Part shown: in pieces, positions 45,694-55,499 of the stretch
How the letters are laid out: each line of letters opens with the position of its first letter
Position numbering within the stretch: the first letter of the stretch is position 1
From: Streptomyces sp. NBC_00691
Lineage (GTDB): Bacteria; Actinomycetota; Actinomycetes; Streptomycetales; Streptomycetaceae
Direction of reading: 5' to 3'
Assembly (NCBI RefSeq): GCF_036226665.1
Contig: NZ_CP109007.1
Location: forward strand, 2,086,501 to 2,150,500
DNA: 64,000 bases
Notes under the pieces: generated by a model
What the model saw: only the letters and a program-made list of their open reading frames with translations
Databases searched by the model: none
Told to the model about the DNA's origin: nothing
Position numbers and translations under genes: made by a program

Positions 45694-45728
<35 letters not shown>

Positions 45729-45734
45729 TGCGGG

Positions 45735-45769
45735 ACAGCTCCCGGCGGCCTGCTGCCTCCGGGAGCTGT
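45735..45769 (-). terminator. 11-bp hairpin after terD
   Basis: ACAGCTCCCGG (45735-45745) pairs with CCGGGAGCTGT (45759-45769), 21 bases after the terD stop. Confidence 0.75.
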
Positions 45770-45790
45770 GGGTGGGTCGGTGCGGTCCTG

Positions 45791-46369
45791 CTACAGGTGC
45801 GGCAGGATCGCGGGCATCAGGTCCTGGAACGTGCGGCCGTTGGCCGGGTTGCCCAGGGCGGTCATCTGCCAGCCGGAGCCGACCCGGTGCACCTTCGCCA
45901 TGATCTGCGCGGTGTAGTTGCCGCCGCCGTCGAGGGTGTAGCGCGCGAGCTCCTGGCCGTTCGTCTCGTCGACGATGCGGCAGAACGCGTTCTGCACCTC
46001 CTGGAACGTCTGGCCGGTGAAGGAGTTCACCGTGAAGACGATCTGGTCGATGTGGACCGGGACCCGCTGGAGGTCGACGAGGATCGCCTCGTCGTCCCCG
46101 CCCTGGCCCGCGCCGCCGACCAGGTTGTCGCCGGTGTGCTTGACCGAGCCGTCGTCGCTGACCAGGTGACGGAAGAAGACCACGTCGACCGGCTGCTTGT
46201 CCGCGAAGAGGACGGCCGAGGCGTCCAGGTCGATCTCCTGGGTGCGCTTGCCGAAGAGACCGCGACGCGGCGCGGCCTGCCAGCCGAGGCCCATCCGCAC
46301 CTGGCTGAGGCTGCCCCCACCCTGCTTCTCCAGGCTGATGGCCTGACCCTTGGTCATGTTGACCGACAC
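45791..46369 (-). CDS. terD: TerD-family protein
   Basis: A 192-residue single-domain TerD protein. Motifs include VRMGLGWQAAPRRGLFG, EIDLDASAVLFADKQPVDVV, SVKHTGDNLVGGAGQGGDDE and LARYTLDGGGNYTAQIMAKV, which contain the acidic calcium-binding positions of the family. The start is GTG 46369 (VSVNMTKGQAISL), with GAGGGG seven bases upstream; ATG four codons later is less likely. The family is tied to tellurite resistance, calcium signalling and stress. A hairpin follows, so the larger TerD gene downstream has its own promoter. Confidence 0.93.
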   Translation of the reverse strand: MSVNMTKGQAISLEKQGGGSLSQVRMGLGWQAAPRRGLFGKRTQEIDLDASAVLFADKQPVDVVFFRHLVSDDGSVKHTGDNLVGGAGQGGDDEAILVDLQRVPVHIDQIVFTVNSFTGQTFQEVQNAFCRIVDETNGQELARYTLDGGGNYTAQIMAKVHRVGSGWQMTALGNPANGRTFQDLMPAILPHL

Positions 46370-46463
46370 GCGTTTGCCCCTCTCGTTAGCGTTCCCCGCG
46401 CCCGCTGTTCCGGTGCGTGCGGTTGCCGAGCACATTACGCAGCACCACTGACAGCGCGGAGGG

Positions 46464-46504
46464 GCGGTCCGGTTTTGTGTCGGTCTTGCAACACACCGGA
46501 CCGC
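46464..46504 (-). terminator. Hairpin after uvrB
   Basis: GCGGTCCGGT (46464-46473) pairs with ACCGGACCGC (46495-46504), and GTGT with ACAC continues the stem inside. It lies about 40 bases past the uvrB stop. Confidence 0.75.
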
Positions 46505-46545
46505 GCGCCGGACCACCCTCCCCGCCGCTCACCGAGCGCGTCCGG

Positions 46546-48675
46546 TCAGGCGAGTCCCGCCTCCTTCATCTGGCGCAACTCCTTCTTCAGCTCGCCCACT
46601 TCGTCACGGAGCCGGGCGGCCACCTCGAACTGCAGCTCGGCGGCGGCGGCGCGCATCCGGTCGGTCATCTCCTCGATGATCGCGGCCAGTTCGGTTGCGG
46701 GCCGGTCCCCGAGCTCGACCGTCGAGCCGGCCTTGCCCCTGCCCTTGCCACCGTGCGCGGCGAGCGAGGGGACGGGGGCCTTGGCGGCCTTGCCCTCCTT
46801 GCCCTGGCGGTAGCCGCTGCCGAGGAGTTCCTCGGTGTCGATCTCCTCGCGCGCGATGGTCGCGACGATGTCGTTGATCTTCTTGCGGAGCGGCTGCGGG
46901 TCGATGCCGTTCTCGGTGTTGTACGCGATCTGCTTCTCGCGGCGCCGGTTCGTCTCGTCGATGGCCTGCTCCATCGCCGGGGTGATGCGGTCCGCGTACA
47001 TGTGGACCTGTCCCGAGACGTTTCGCGCGGCGCGGCCGATCGTCTGGATCAGGGAGGTCCCGGAGCGCAGGAAGCCCTGCTTGTCGGCGTCGAGGATGGC
47101 CACGAGGGACACCTCGGGGAGGTCGAGGCCCTCACGGAGGAGGTTGATGCCGACGAGGACGTCGTACTCACCGGCGCGCAGCTCCCGCAGCAGTTCGATC
47201 CGGCGCAGGGTGTCGACGTCGCTGTGCAGGTAGCGCACCTGGATGCCGAGCTCCAGGAAGTAGTCGGTGAGGTCCTCGGCCATCTTCTTGGTGAGGGTGG
47301 TGACGAGGACCCGCTCGTCACGCTCGGTGCGCAGCCGGATCTCGTGGACCAGGTCGTCGATCTGGCCCTCGGTGGGCTTGACGACGACCTCGGGGTCGAC
47401 GAGCCCGGTGGGGCGGATGATCTGCTCGACGAAGCCGTCGCCGCGCGAGAGTTCGTACGCGCCGGGGGTGGCGGAGAGGTAGACGGTCTGGCCGATGCGC
47501 TCCTGGAACTCCTCCCACTTGAGCGGGCGGTTGTCGAGGGCGGAGGGGAGCCGGAAGCCGTGGTCGACCAGCGTCCGCTTGCGGGAGGCGTCGCCCTCGT
47601 ACATGGCGCCGATCTGGGGCACGGTCACGTGCGACTCGTCGATGACGAGGAGGAAGTCCTCGGGGAAGTAGTCGATGAGGGTGTTCGGAGCGGAGCCGGG
47701 GTCGCGGCCGTCGAAGTGCATCGAGTAGTTCTCGATGCCGGAGCAGGAGCCGATCTGACGCATCATCTCCAGGTCGTAGGTGGTCCGCATGCGCAGGCGC
47801 TGGGACTCCAGGTGCTTGCCCTGCTTGTCGAGCTCGGCGAGGCGGCCCTCCAGCTCGCGCTCGATGTCGTTGACCGCGCGCTCCATGCGCTCCGGGCCGG
47901 CGACGTAGTGGCTGGCGGGGAACACGTACAGCTCGCGGTCCTCGCTGATGACCTCGCCGGTGAGCGGGTGCAGCGTGGAGAGTGCCTCGATCTCGTCGCC
48001 GAACATCTCGATGCGGACGGCGAGCTCCTCGTAGACCGGGAAGATCTCGATGGTGTCGCCGCGGACGCGGAAGGTGCCGCGGGTGAACGCCAGGTCGTTC
48101 CGCGTGTACTGGATGTCGACGAAGCGGCGGAGCAGCTGGTCGCGGTCGAGTTCCTCGCCGACCTTGAGCGGGACCATCCGGTCCACGTACTCCTGGGGCG
48201 TGCCGAGGCCGTAGATGCAGGAGACGGAGGCGACCACGATGACGTCCCTGCGGGTGAGCAGGGAGTTCGTCGCGGAGTGGCGGAGCCGCTCCACCTCCTC
48301 GTTGATGGAGGAGTCCTTCTCGATGTACGTGTCCGACTGCGGCACGTACGCCTCGGGCTGGTAGTAGTCGTAGTACGAGACGAAGTACTCGACCGCGTTG
48401 TTCGGCAGGAGCTCGCGGAACTCGTTCGCCAGCTGGGCGGCCAGGGTCTTGTTCGGCGCCATCACCAGGGTGGGGCGCTGGAGCTTCTCGATCATCCACG
48501 CGGTGGTGGCGGACTTTCCGGTGCCGGTGGCACCGAGGAGCACGACGTCCTTCTCGCCCGCGCGGATACGCCGCTCCAGGTCGGCGATGGCCGCGGGCTG
48601 GTCGCCGTTGGGCTTGTACTCACTGACGACCTCGAAGGGCGCCACCGAACGTTCGATCTTGGAAACGGGCCGCAT
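46546..48675 (-). CDS. uvrB: Excinuclease ABC subunit B
   Basis: Helicase-like subunit that takes the damaged DNA from UvrA and recruits UvrC. It has 709 residues. Walker A is [10 protein letters not shown], the beta-hairpin is [18 protein letters not shown], and the helicase motifs include [27 protein letters not shown] and [10 protein letters not shown]. The UVR domain near the end is [21 protein letters not shown] Lys-rich linker lies before it. ATG 48675 follows TACGGT by six bases, so it is probably leaderless. It stands apart from uvrA and uvrC but on the same strand. Confidence 0.98.
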   Translation of the reverse strand: MRPVSKIERSVAPFEVVSEYKPNGDQPAAIADLERRIRAGEKDVVLLGATGTGKSATTAWMIEKLQRPTLVMAPNKTLAAQLANEFRELLPNNAVEYFVSYYDYYQPEAYVPQSDTYIEKDSSINEEVERLRHSATNSLLTRRDVIVVASVSCIYGLGTPQEYVDRMVPLKVGEELDRDQLLRRFVDIQYTRNDLAFTRGTFRVRGDTIEIFPVYEELAVRIEMFGDEIEALSTLHPLTGEVISEDRELYVFPASHYVAGPERMERAVNDIERELEGRLAELDKQGKHLESQRLRMRTTYDLEMMRQIGSCSGIENYSMHFDGRDPGSAPNTLIDYFPEDFLLVIDESHVTVPQIGAMYEGDASRKRTLVDHGFRLPSALDNRPLKWEEFQERIGQTVYLSATPGAYELSRGDGFVEQIIRPTGLVDPEVVVKPTEGQIDDLVHEIRLRTERDERVLVTTLTKKMAEDLTDYFLELGIQVRYLHSDVDTLRRIELLRELRAGEYDVLVGINLLREGLDLPEVSLVAILDADKQGFLRSGTSLIQTIGRAARNVSGQVHMYADRITPAMEQAIDETNRRREKQIAYNTENGIDPQPLRKKINDIVATIAREEIDTEELLGSGYRQGKEGKAAKAPVPSLAAHGGKGRGKAGSTVELGDRPATELAAIIEEMTDRMRAAAAELQFEVAARLRDEVGELKKELRQMKEAGLA

Positions 48676-48681
48676 GCAACC

Positions 48682-48687
48682 ACCGTA
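48682..48687 (-). promoter_or_regulatory. -10 of the uvrB leaderless promoter
   Basis: TACGGT on the minus strand ends six bases before the ATG. No ribosome site or LexA palindrome is visible. Confidence 0.55.
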
Positions 48688-48737
48688 CGACCCGGCACTG
48701 ACACTCGGGCGGTGATCGGCGCGGCAGCGGCCCTCCG

Positions 48738-49637
48738 TCACCAGTCCTGGGAGCGGTGGCCGCCCCTCGGGACGCTCCTGCGGGCCCCGCGGCCGGCGGG
48801 CCGGGCCGTCCAGTTGGCGGGCTCGCCGTAGGACGGCACATGGCGCGGGGCGGGCACGCCGGGGCGGTGCGGGGCGCGGCCGGCGGGGCCCTGCCAGTCC
48901 GGGTCGCCCATCACGAGCAGCGGATCGAACATGACGACGACGGCGGCGAGGATGAGGAAGACCGCCGGACCGATCAGCATCGGCAGCAGCAGCGAGGTGG
49001 CGGTGTCGCCGGTGCCCTTGACCGGCTCCGGGCCGTGCAGGTGGACACTGACCGCCGACATGGCGGTGTAGTGCATACCACTCACGGCGACGCCCATCAC
49101 CAGGCTCGCACCGAGACTGGCCAGAAATCCATGTACCGACACGGCCGCCCAGAGGGCCGTCGTGGCCGCCACGACGGCGATGACCACGGACGTCGCGACG
49201 GTGAGCGTGTCGTACTCGATCCGCCCCTGCAGTCGCATCCCGGCCATGCCGAGGTAGTGCATGGTGGCCACGCCGAGGCCCGTGATGGTGCCGCCCGTGA
49301 CCAGGGTGAGGGCGGTCGCCCCCCGGTACCCGACGATGAAGATCCCGATGCCGACCATCAGGACGGCGACGCCCAGGCTGGCGAAGGTGATGGGCAGGTC
49401 GTAGTGGATGGGCGCCTGCCGGACCGAGAAGCCCATCATGGCGATGAAGTGCATGGTCCAGATGCCGGTGCCGATCGACGTGGCGCCGAGGGCGAGCCAG
49501 CCCGCCTTGAAGCTGTCGCGGTGTCGGAGCGATCTCGTGGTGCAGCGCAGGCCGAGGGCGCCGCCGAGGCACGCCATGAGAAAGGCCGCCACCGGAGTGA
49601 CGATCCCGTAGCTGAATCCGTCGACCGTGCCCTGCAT
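48738..49637 (-). CDS. MHYT-domain integral membrane sensor
   Basis: A 299-residue protein with seven membrane spans and the three MHYT repeats [20 protein letters not shown] and [11 protein letters not shown]. The Met, His and Tyr residues face the outside and are proposed to bind copper and sense gases. Unlike many homologues it has no GGDEF or EAL output domain. The last ~60 residues are a short basic and Pro-rich cytoplasmic tail, so any signal must pass to another protein. GGAGG lies ten bases before the ATG. It is divergent from ogt. Confidence 0.93.
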   Translation of the reverse strand: MQGTVDGFSYGIVTPVAAFLMACLGGALGLRCTTRSLRHRDSFKAGWLALGATSIGTGIWTMHFIAMMGFSVRQAPIHYDLPITFASLGVAVLMVGIGIFIVGYRGATALTLVTGGTITGLGVATMHYLGMAGMRLQGRIEYDTLTVATSVVIAVVAATTALWAAVSVHGFLASLGASLVMGVAVSGMHYTAMSAVSVHLHGPEPVKGTGDTATSLLLPMLIGPAVFLILAAVVVMFDPLLVMGDPDWQGPAGRAPHRPGVPAPRHVPSYGEPANWTARPAGRGARRSVPRGGHRSQDW

Positions 49638-49693
49638 GAGCGTGTGTCCTCCACCCCTGGTGCCACGTCGTCCGAAAACAGTCGGTACCGCTG

Positions 49694-49705
49694 GGTAGTA
49701 CTACC
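49694..49705. promoter_or_regulatory. Palindrome GGTAGTACTACC between MHYT gene and ogt
   Basis: A perfect 12-base palindrome 57 bases upstream of the MHYT gene, where its promoter must lie. A possible operator; regulator unknown. Confidence 0.4.
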
Positions 49706-49847
49706 GGGGCGAGATTATGGCGCGCCGGGGGCCACGCGACCACGTGACCGGGGAATTTCCACTCGTGAGACCTGAGCGAGACCGGTTCGTGATCTTGCCC
49801 CGGCTCTCCGGGCCCCGTTGTCGGTGGTGGGTCGTACCGTGGGCGGC

Positions 49848-50414
49848 ATGGACATCGAAGCGGGACCGGGGGTCGGCGGGCGGGCCGTCCCGGTGGAGTG
49901 GACGGTCATGGAGAGCCTCATCGGGCCGCTCTTCCTGGCCGCGACCGGGCGGGGGCTCGTGCGGGTCGAGTTCCACGCCGACGCGGCGCGGCGGGAGCTG
50001 ATGCTCGACCGGCTGGCGGCGCAGCTCGGAGCGGAGCCGGTGGAGCGCGCCTCGGGGCTGCTCGCCGGCGCGATACGCGGGCTCGACCGGTACTTCGCGG
50101 GCGAGCCGGGCGACCTCGACCTGCCCCTGGACTGGAGCCTGACGGCCGGGTTCAACCGGCAGGTGCTGCGCGAGCTGGCGAGCGGCGTGCCGTACGGCAG
50201 CGTCGTCGGCTACGGGGACCTGGCCAGGCGCGTGGGCCAGCCGGGGGCGGCGCAGGCGGTCGGCGCGGCGATGGGGTCCAATCCGCTGCCGGTCGTGGTG
50301 CCGTGCCACCGGGTGGTGGAGAGCGACGGCGGTCTCGGCGGCTTCGGGGGCGGTCTGGAGACCAAGCGGCAGTTGCTCGCACTGGAGGGCGTGCTGCCGA
50401 CGCCGCTGTTCTGA
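49848..50414 (+). CDS. ogt: Methylated-DNA--protein-cysteine methyltransferase
   Basis: Suicide DNA repair enzyme that takes the methyl group from O6-methylguanine onto its own Cys. The 188 residues show the active site [21 protein letters not shown] and the DNA-binding [26 protein letters not shown]. The ATG at 49848 follows TACCGT (49835-49840) by seven bases, so leaderless transcription is likely; an in-frame ATG at 49818 is less likely. It is near uvrB but on the opposite strand. Confidence 0.95.
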   Translation: MDIEAGPGVGGRAVPVEWTVMESLIGPLFLAATGRGLVRVEFHADAARRELMLDRLAAQLGAEPVERASGLLAGAIRGLDRYFAGEPGDLDLPLDWSLTAGFNRQVLRELASGVPYGSVVGYGDLARRVGQPGAAQAVGAAMGSNPLPVVVPCHRVVESDGGLGGFGGGLETKRQLLALEGVLPTPLF

Positions 50415-50526
50415 GGGCCTCTCCGAGGGCCTTCCCGGCCGGCCTCCGCCGACCGCCGGCCCGGACCCTTCCGGGCCTGGTCGGGAGGCGTTCCCCTCAG
50501 GTGGGACGGCTGGCACACTCACGTAA

Positions 50527-51819
50527 GTGACCCACACCCCCGGCGCCCCTGACGCCACCCTGCCCGACCACATACCCGGCCCCGTCACCGACGCCGAGCT
50601 CCCCGCGCTGCGCCGGCGCGTCCAGGCCGTGCTCCTCGCCACCCAGATCCTCGGAGGCCTCGGCATCGCCACCGGTGTCGCGCTCGCCGCCGTGCTCGCC
50701 AGGGACGTGAGCGGTTCCGAGGCACTGTCCGGTCTCGCGTCCACGGCGACCGTGGCGGGACCCGCGCTGCTCGCCATGCCACTGGCCGCCCTGATGGCCT
50801 CGCGGGGCCGCCGGGCCGGTCTCGTCCTCGCGTACCTCATCGGCGCGGTCGGCGCCGGGGTCGCCGTGCTCGGGGCGGTCGCCGACAGCTTCCCCCTGCT
50901 GCTCCTCGGCCTCGTCGGCTTCGGCGCCGGTTCCTCGGCCAATCTGGCGGCCCGCTTCGCCGCCGCCGACCTCGCCGAACCGCACCGCAGGGCGCGGGCC
51001 ATCTCCACCGTGGTCTGGGCGACGACGATCGGCGCCGTCCTGGGGCCGAACATCGCCGCGCCGGCCGGGAAGAGCGTGGCCGGTCTGGGAATCCCCGCCA
51101 CCGCGGGCCCCTTCGTCTGGGCCGCGGGAGTCTTCGTGATCGCGGCGGCCGTGGTGGCCGTGCTGCTCCGCCCCGACCCGCTCCTCACGGCCCGCGCGCT
51201 CCACGAGACGGCTGCGGGCGAGGCGCCGGAGGAACGTTCCCTGCGGGCCGGGATGCGGGCCGTACGGGAGTCCCCGAAGGCCCGTCTCGCGGTGGTGACC
51301 GTCGCCGGCTCGCACACCGCGATGGTGTCGATCATGTCGATGACCCCGGTGGCCCTCACCCACCACGGGGCGGACATCCAGCTGATCGGGCTCGTCATCA
51401 GTGGGCACATCGCCGGCATGTACGCCTTCTCGCCCCTGATGGGCTGGCTGTCCGACCGGCTGGGGCGGCTGTCGGTCATCGGGCTCGCGGTGGGTCTCAT
51501 CGGCGTGGCGGCGCTCGTCGCGGGGACGGCGGGGCCCAGCCACGGCCGTACCGCCCTGGGCCTGTTCATCCTCGGCCTGGGCTGGTCGGCGGGTCTGGTG
51601 TCCGGCTCGGCGCTGCTCACGGACTCGGTTCCGCAGGCCGCGCGGGCGGCCGTCCAGGGGTTCTCCGACTTCATCATGAACACCGCCGCCGGCGTCGGCG
51701 GCCTCGCGGCGGGCCTGATCGTGGCGCAGGCGGGCTACGGGCCGCTCAACGCGATCGCCGCCTGCCTGCTGCTGCCGATGGCGGCGCTCGCGCTCCGGGG
51801 CTCCCTCCGTAAGGCGTGA
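50527..51819 (+). CDS. MFS transporter
   Basis: A 430-residue permease with twelve spans. The first loop is LMASRGRRAGLVLAYLIG, FAAADLAEPHRRARAIS is in the middle, and GWLSDRLGRLSVIGLAVG is in the second half. The pattern is closest to drug or metabolite exporters of the DHA1 kind. The GTG start at 50527 has no clear ribosome site. CACACT seven bases upstream is a poor -10, so expression may be low or leaderless. Convergent with the beta-propeller gene. Substrate unknown. Confidence 0.85.
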   Translation: MTHTPGAPDATLPDHIPGPVTDAELPALRRRVQAVLLATQILGGLGIATGVALAAVLARDVSGSEALSGLASTATVAGPALLAMPLAALMASRGRRAGLVLAYLIGAVGAGVAVLGAVADSFPLLLLGLVGFGAGSSANLAARFAAADLAEPHRRARAISTVVWATTIGAVLGPNIAAPAGKSVAGLGIPATAGPFVWAAGVFVIAAAVVAVLLRPDPLLTARALHETAAGEAPEERSLRAGMRAVRESPKARLAVVTVAGSHTAMVSIMSMTPVALTHHGADIQLIGLVISGHIAGMYAFSPLMGWLSDRLGRLSVIGLAVGLIGVAALVAGTAGPSHGRTALGLFILGLGWSAGLVSGSALLTDSVPQAARAAVQGFSDFIMNTAAGVGGLAAGLIVAQAGYGPLNAIAACLLLPMAALALRGSLRKA

Positions 51820-51835
51820 GTCTCCGTACGGTCGG

Positions 51836-52831
51836 TCAGTGCGGCGCCGCCGGGGAGGAGGCGCCGCTCGCGAGTCGGCGCGGGGTGCCCGTGCCGTCGG
51901 CCGGGACCGACCAGACCGCTCCCCCGTAGCCGTACGCGAGAGTGCTCCGGTCCGTCCACAGCGCCTGGTCGTCGATGCCGCGCCGCTCGGCGACCGCGTG
52001 TTCGCGCCCGGTGGCCAGGTCGTACACGTACAGCCGCCACGGCTCGCTCGGGCCGTCGGAGACCCGCTTCTTGAAGGCGAGCCGGGTGCCGTCCGGGGAC
52101 AGCGACGGGCATTCGACGTTCTCCCGCAGGGCCTTGGCGGACCAGCCCCGCATGTCGCCCTCGACGAGATGGGTGCGGCCCCCCGTGGAGACGGTCGCGT
52201 AGAAGCGGTTGTCGTCGGCGGCGAAGCTGACGCCCCAGTAGTTGACGTCGGGGGCATGGTGGCGGCGGCCGCCGAGAGTGAGCGGGATCTGCTCGATGTT
52301 CTTCACCAGATAGCCGGTGCGCAGATCGAGGATCGAGGTCCTGGTGGAGAAGGACGAGCGCGCGTAGGAGTCGCCGGTCGCGAACATCGTCCAGGAGAGC
52401 ATGTTCCCCGAGGCGGAGACCCTGGCCCGGCTGGGGATGCCCGGCAGTCCGATCCGGCGGATCTCGCGCAGCCGGCGGTCGAGCACGAGGACGTAGGAGC
52501 GGGCCGGGACGCCCGGCCTGCGCTGGAGGCAGAGGGCGGTGGGACCGGCCGCGTGGAAGCGGTCGCAGGAGGGGCCGCCCACCACCCGGCCGCCGGGCGC
52601 GGACGGGTCCACGCGCGCGATGCGGCCGCTCGCCGCGTCCCGCGCGTAGAGCGCGCCGGGGGCGCGGTCGAGGGTGAAGCCGGGGTCGGCGGTCCCGGCG
52701 ACGGCGGCCTCGCGGCCCGAGGCCGCGCGCAGCGTGTAGGCGGTGGCGCCGCCGCCGAGCAGCAGAAGGGCGAGGACGAGGATCCACACGCGCGTACGGG
52801 TGGACGGGCGGGCGCCGTTCAGTTCGGACAT
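51836..52831 (-). CDS. Membrane-anchored TolB-like beta-propeller protein
   Basis: A 331-residue protein with one N-terminal membrane span (VWILVLALLLLGGGATAYTL), the rest outside. The body consists of repeated beta segments of the PD40/TolB kind, for example LSPDGTRLAFKKRV, DDQALWTDRSTLAYGYGGAVW and NRFYATVSTGGRTHLVEGD. CDRFHAAGPTALCLQ has two cysteines that could bond. It begins inside the last 13 bases of the MFS gene before it, so the two are coupled. A scaffold or sensor role is likely; no enzyme motif is seen. Confidence 0.72.
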   Translation of the reverse strand: MSELNGARPSTRTRVWILVLALLLLGGGATAYTLRAASGREAAVAGTADPGFTLDRAPGALYARDAASGRIARVDPSAPGGRVVGGPSCDRFHAAGPTALCLQRRPGVPARSYVLVLDRRLREIRRIGLPGIPSRARVSASGNMLSWTMFATGDSYARSSFSTRTSILDLRTGYLVKNIEQIPLTLGGRRHHAPDVNYWGVSFAADDNRFYATVSTGGRTHLVEGDMRGWSAKALRENVECPSLSPDGTRLAFKKRVSDGPSEPWRLYVYDLATGREHAVAERRGIDDQALWTDRSTLAYGYGGAVWSVPADGTGTPRRLASGASSPAAPH

Positions 52832-54159
52832 GGGTCGATCGCTCCGCTCGGAGGGCTCGGAGGGGTGGGGGGCTCGGAGGGAGTCGTGGGCAGGAGTCGC
52901 GCCGCGCAGCAGACGGCCGCCGCGAGGGCGACCAGCGCCGCGACGAGGGCGGTCTCCGGGCCGCTCGCGGTCCAGACGGCGCCGAAGGCGACGGCGGCAC
53001 CGAGCCGGGCCAGCGCCTGCGCGGTCTGGACGACGGCGAGTCCGCTCGCCTGCCGGCCCTCGGTCAGGAACGGGCCTGCCAGGGCCATCAGGACGCCGTC
53101 GGTGGCGGCGTAGAAGACTCCGAGCAGCAGGAGGACGCCCAGCAGCACCACGGGGTCGGGCAGGGGGGCGAGGAGCAGTCCGTAGGCGAGAAGCAGGGCA
53201 CCGTGCCCGTACAGGAGCGGTGCCCGTCGCCCGATCCGGTCGGCGAGGCGCCCTGCGGGGACGGCGAGCAGCAGATAGACGGCGGCCGCGCCGAGCGGCA
53301 GGAACGGGAACCAGGTGGCGTCGAACGCGAGCCTTCGCTGGAGCAGCAGGTAGAGGAAGGCGTCGCCGATGGTGGCGGCGCCGAGGATTCCGGCACAGAT
53401 CACGATGCGCCGGTACTCGGGCGAGCGCAGCCCTGAGAGCAGTCCACCGAGGGGTCCGCGCCGCGGGAGCGGCTCCTCGCCACCGTCACGCGCGCGTGGC
53501 CCCGCCGGGCCGACGGGCCCCTGCTTCTCCCCGCGTGTCCGCCCGGGGACGAGCAGCACCCACAGCAGGACGCCGAAGGCCCCGACGCTGAAGCTGACGG
53601 CGAAGACGGCGTCGTAGGCGTCCGCCGTCGCCCACAGCAGCGCGAAGGCGGCCAGGGGGCCGAGCAGGGCGCCGGTGGTGTCCATGGCCCTGTGCGTGCC
53701 GAAGGCGCGGCCCAGGTCCTCGGGCGGGCTGTGCAGGGTGATGAGGGCGTCGCGCGGGGCGGTGCGGACGCCTTTGCCGAGCCGGTCGGCGGCGATCGCG
53801 GTGGCGATCCAGCCGGTCGCGCCGCCGGCGAGGAGGAGGCCGAGCCGGGAGCAGGCGGACAGGGCGTAGCCGAGCCCCGCGACCTGTTTGTGGCGGCCGC
53901 CGCGGTCGGCGGTGGCGCCGCCGAGGAGGCGTACGAGTGCGGTGGCGCCGGTCGAGAGGCCGTCGAGCAGCCCGAACTGGAGCGGGGAGAGGCCGAGTCC
54001 GAGGACCAGGTAGAGCGGCAGGACGGCGGTCACCATCTCCGAGGAGATGTCGGTGACGAGGCTGACCGCGCCGAGGGCGAGGACGGTGCCGGGGACGCGC
54101 CGCCGGGCCCCCGAGGGGGCGGGCGGCGCGTCCGGGCGACCGGTGGTCGCGAGGTACAT
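52819..54159 (-). CDS. MFS transporter
   Basis: A 446-residue permease with twelve spans. LLGGATADRGGRHKQVAGLG is the loop 2-3 motif, and DRLGKGVRTAPRDALITLHS is a conserved stretch in one actinobacterial MFS group. An Arg/Gly-rich central loop (RTRGEKQGPVGPAGPRARDG) separates the halves. Its ATG shares one base with the stop of the phosphatase gene before it (TGATG), and its end overlaps the propeller gene. The three form one coupled unit: phosphatase, transporter, propeller. The transporter may take up a product of the phosphatase. Confidence 0.82.
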   Translation of the reverse strand: MYLATTGRPDAPPAPSGARRRVPGTVLALGAVSLVTDISSEMVTAVLPLYLVLGLGLSPLQFGLLDGLSTGATALVRLLGGATADRGGRHKQVAGLGYALSACSRLGLLLAGGATGWIATAIAADRLGKGVRTAPRDALITLHSPPEDLGRAFGTHRAMDTTGALLGPLAAFALLWATADAYDAVFAVSFSVGAFGVLLWVLLVPGRTRGEKQGPVGPAGPRARDGGEEPLPRRGPLGGLLSGLRSPEYRRIVICAGILGAATIGDAFLYLLLQRRLAFDATWFPFLPLGAAAVYLLLAVPAGRLADRIGRRAPLLYGHGALLLAYGLLLAPLPDPVVLLGVLLLLGVFYAATDGVLMALAGPFLTEGRQASGLAVVQTAQALARLGAAVAFGAVWTASGPETALVAALVALAAAVCCAARLLPTTPSEPPTPPSPPSGAIDPCPN

Positions 54160-55499
54160 CAGTGGCAGGTGTAGGTCGGGCCGGAGTCCTTCACCTGGTT
54201 GTCGGTGCCGACGTACTGCCAGGTGTAGGTGGTGTCGGTGAGGTCCAGCTTCAGGACGCCGTACGGACCGCTGATCCGCTTCTGGCTGTTGGGCTGGACG
54301 GTCTCGATGTCGTAGGGCTCGGCTCCGCCCATGCCGCCCACGATCTCGACGATGCCGTCGGCGGTGGCCCGCCCTTCGGGGTCCTGCGGAGCGAAGCGCT
54401 CGTAGTGGTGGTCGTGGCCGTTGAGCACCAGGTCGGCCTTGGCGTTGTAGAGGATCTGCCAGACCGGCTTGGAGACGGGGTCGTTGCCGTGGCCGCCGGA
54501 GGAGTACAGCGGGTGGTGGAAGTAGGCGGCGACGCAGCCCTTGGTGTTCCGCGCGAGGTCGTCCTTGAGCCACTGGATCTGGGTGGCGTCGTCGAAGGAG
54601 TTGGAGTCGAGCGCGACGAAGTGCCAGTTGCCCTGGTCGTAGCTGTAGTACGGCTTGCCCTGCGGGTAGGCGATCGAGCCGAAGTAGGACTTGTATCCGG
54701 CGAGCGGGCCCGCCGGGTCGTAGGTCTCGTGGTTGCCGGGCACGGGGCGGGTCTTCGCCTTGAAGGCGCCCCAGGACTTGTCGTAGTAGTTGCGGAAGTC
54801 GGAGAGCAGGGCGTCGTCGTACTGGTTGTCGCCCATGGTCAGGTAGAAGGACGGCGCGATCCGCTGGGCCAGGGCCGCGGTCTTGGGGTGGGCGCAGGAG
54901 CTGCTGGAGGCCGTGCACTGGGCGGCGATGTCGCCGGCCGCGACGACGGTGAAGACGCCGGTGGGCGGCTGCGTGCTGCCGGTGGTGCCGTAGGCCTCCA
55001 CCGAGAAGAGCGAGTAGCCGTACGAGGTGCCGCGGGCGGTCCCGTACACGCGGAGGTAGCGGCCCTGGCCGGTGAGTCCGGTCCAGTCGTCCGTGCCGCC
55101 GTTCCCCGCTGTCTCGTTGGCGAGGCGGGTCCAGGTGGTGCCGTCGGTGGAGATCTCGACGCGGTAGGCCTTGGCGTACGCGGCCTCCCAGACGAGCTTG
55201 ACGCGGGAGACGGTGGCCGAGGGGCCGAGGTCGACGCGGATCCACTGGGGGTCGACGCCTTCGGCGCTGGCCCAGCGGGTGGTGGAGACGCCGTCGAAGG
55301 CCTTCTCCGGGCCGAAGGTGCCGTCCTCGACGGAGGAGGAGGTGGCGGGTCGGCCCTGGGAGATGAGGACGTCGGCGGCGGCTCCGGCCCGGTCCGGGAG
55401 GGCGAGCAGGAGCCCGCCGACGAGCAGCAGCACGGCGGCGAGGACGAAGGGGAGAGGGGTGGTGGTGCGGCGTGGTGGGGCGGAGGCGTTCAGGCGCAT
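54159..55499 (-). CDS. Secreted metallophosphoesterase with discoidin (F5/8 type C) domain
   Basis: A 446-residue exported protein. The signal is a hydrophobic stretch PLPFVLAAVLLLVGGLLLAL after a basic start. A discoidin carbohydrate-binding domain follows (VSTTRWASAEGVDPQWIRVD, GRYLRVYGTARGTSYGYSLF). The calcineurin-like phosphoesterase domain has AAGDIA, TMGDNQYDD, VPGNHE, YFHHPLYS and LNGHDHHYER in the right order. ATG 55499 has AGGGAG seven bases upstream. The first gene of the coupled set with an MFS and a propeller protein. It probably releases phosphate from a polymer or sugar phosphate outside the cell. Confidence 0.93.
   Translation of the reverse strand: MRLNASAPPRRTTTPLPFVLAAVLLLVGGLLLALPDRAGAAADVLISQGRPATSSSVEDGTFGPEKAFDGVSTTRWASAEGVDPQWIRVDLGPSATVSRVKLVWEAAYAKAYRVEISTDGTTWTRLANETAGNGGTDDWTGLTGQGRYLRVYGTARGTSYGYSLFSVEAYGTTGSTQPPTGVFTVVAAGDIAAQCTASSSSCAHPKTAALAQRIAPSFYLTMGDNQYDDALLSDFRNYYDKSWGAFKAKTRPVPGNHETYDPAGPLAGYKSYFGSIAYPQGKPYYSYDQGNWHFVALDSNSFDDATQIQWLKDDLARNTKGCVAAYFHHPLYSSGGHGNDPVSKPVWQILYNAKADLVLNGHDHHYERFAPQDPEGRATADGIVEIVGGMGGAEPYDIETVQPNSQKRISGPYGVLKLDLTDTTYTWQYVGTDNQVKDSGPTYTCH

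Noticed and set aside
46546-49743. 1065-residue extended uvrB
   Set aside because: Residues before [10 protein letters not shown] run through the MHYT gene in another frame; the TACGGT promoter supports the start at 48675.
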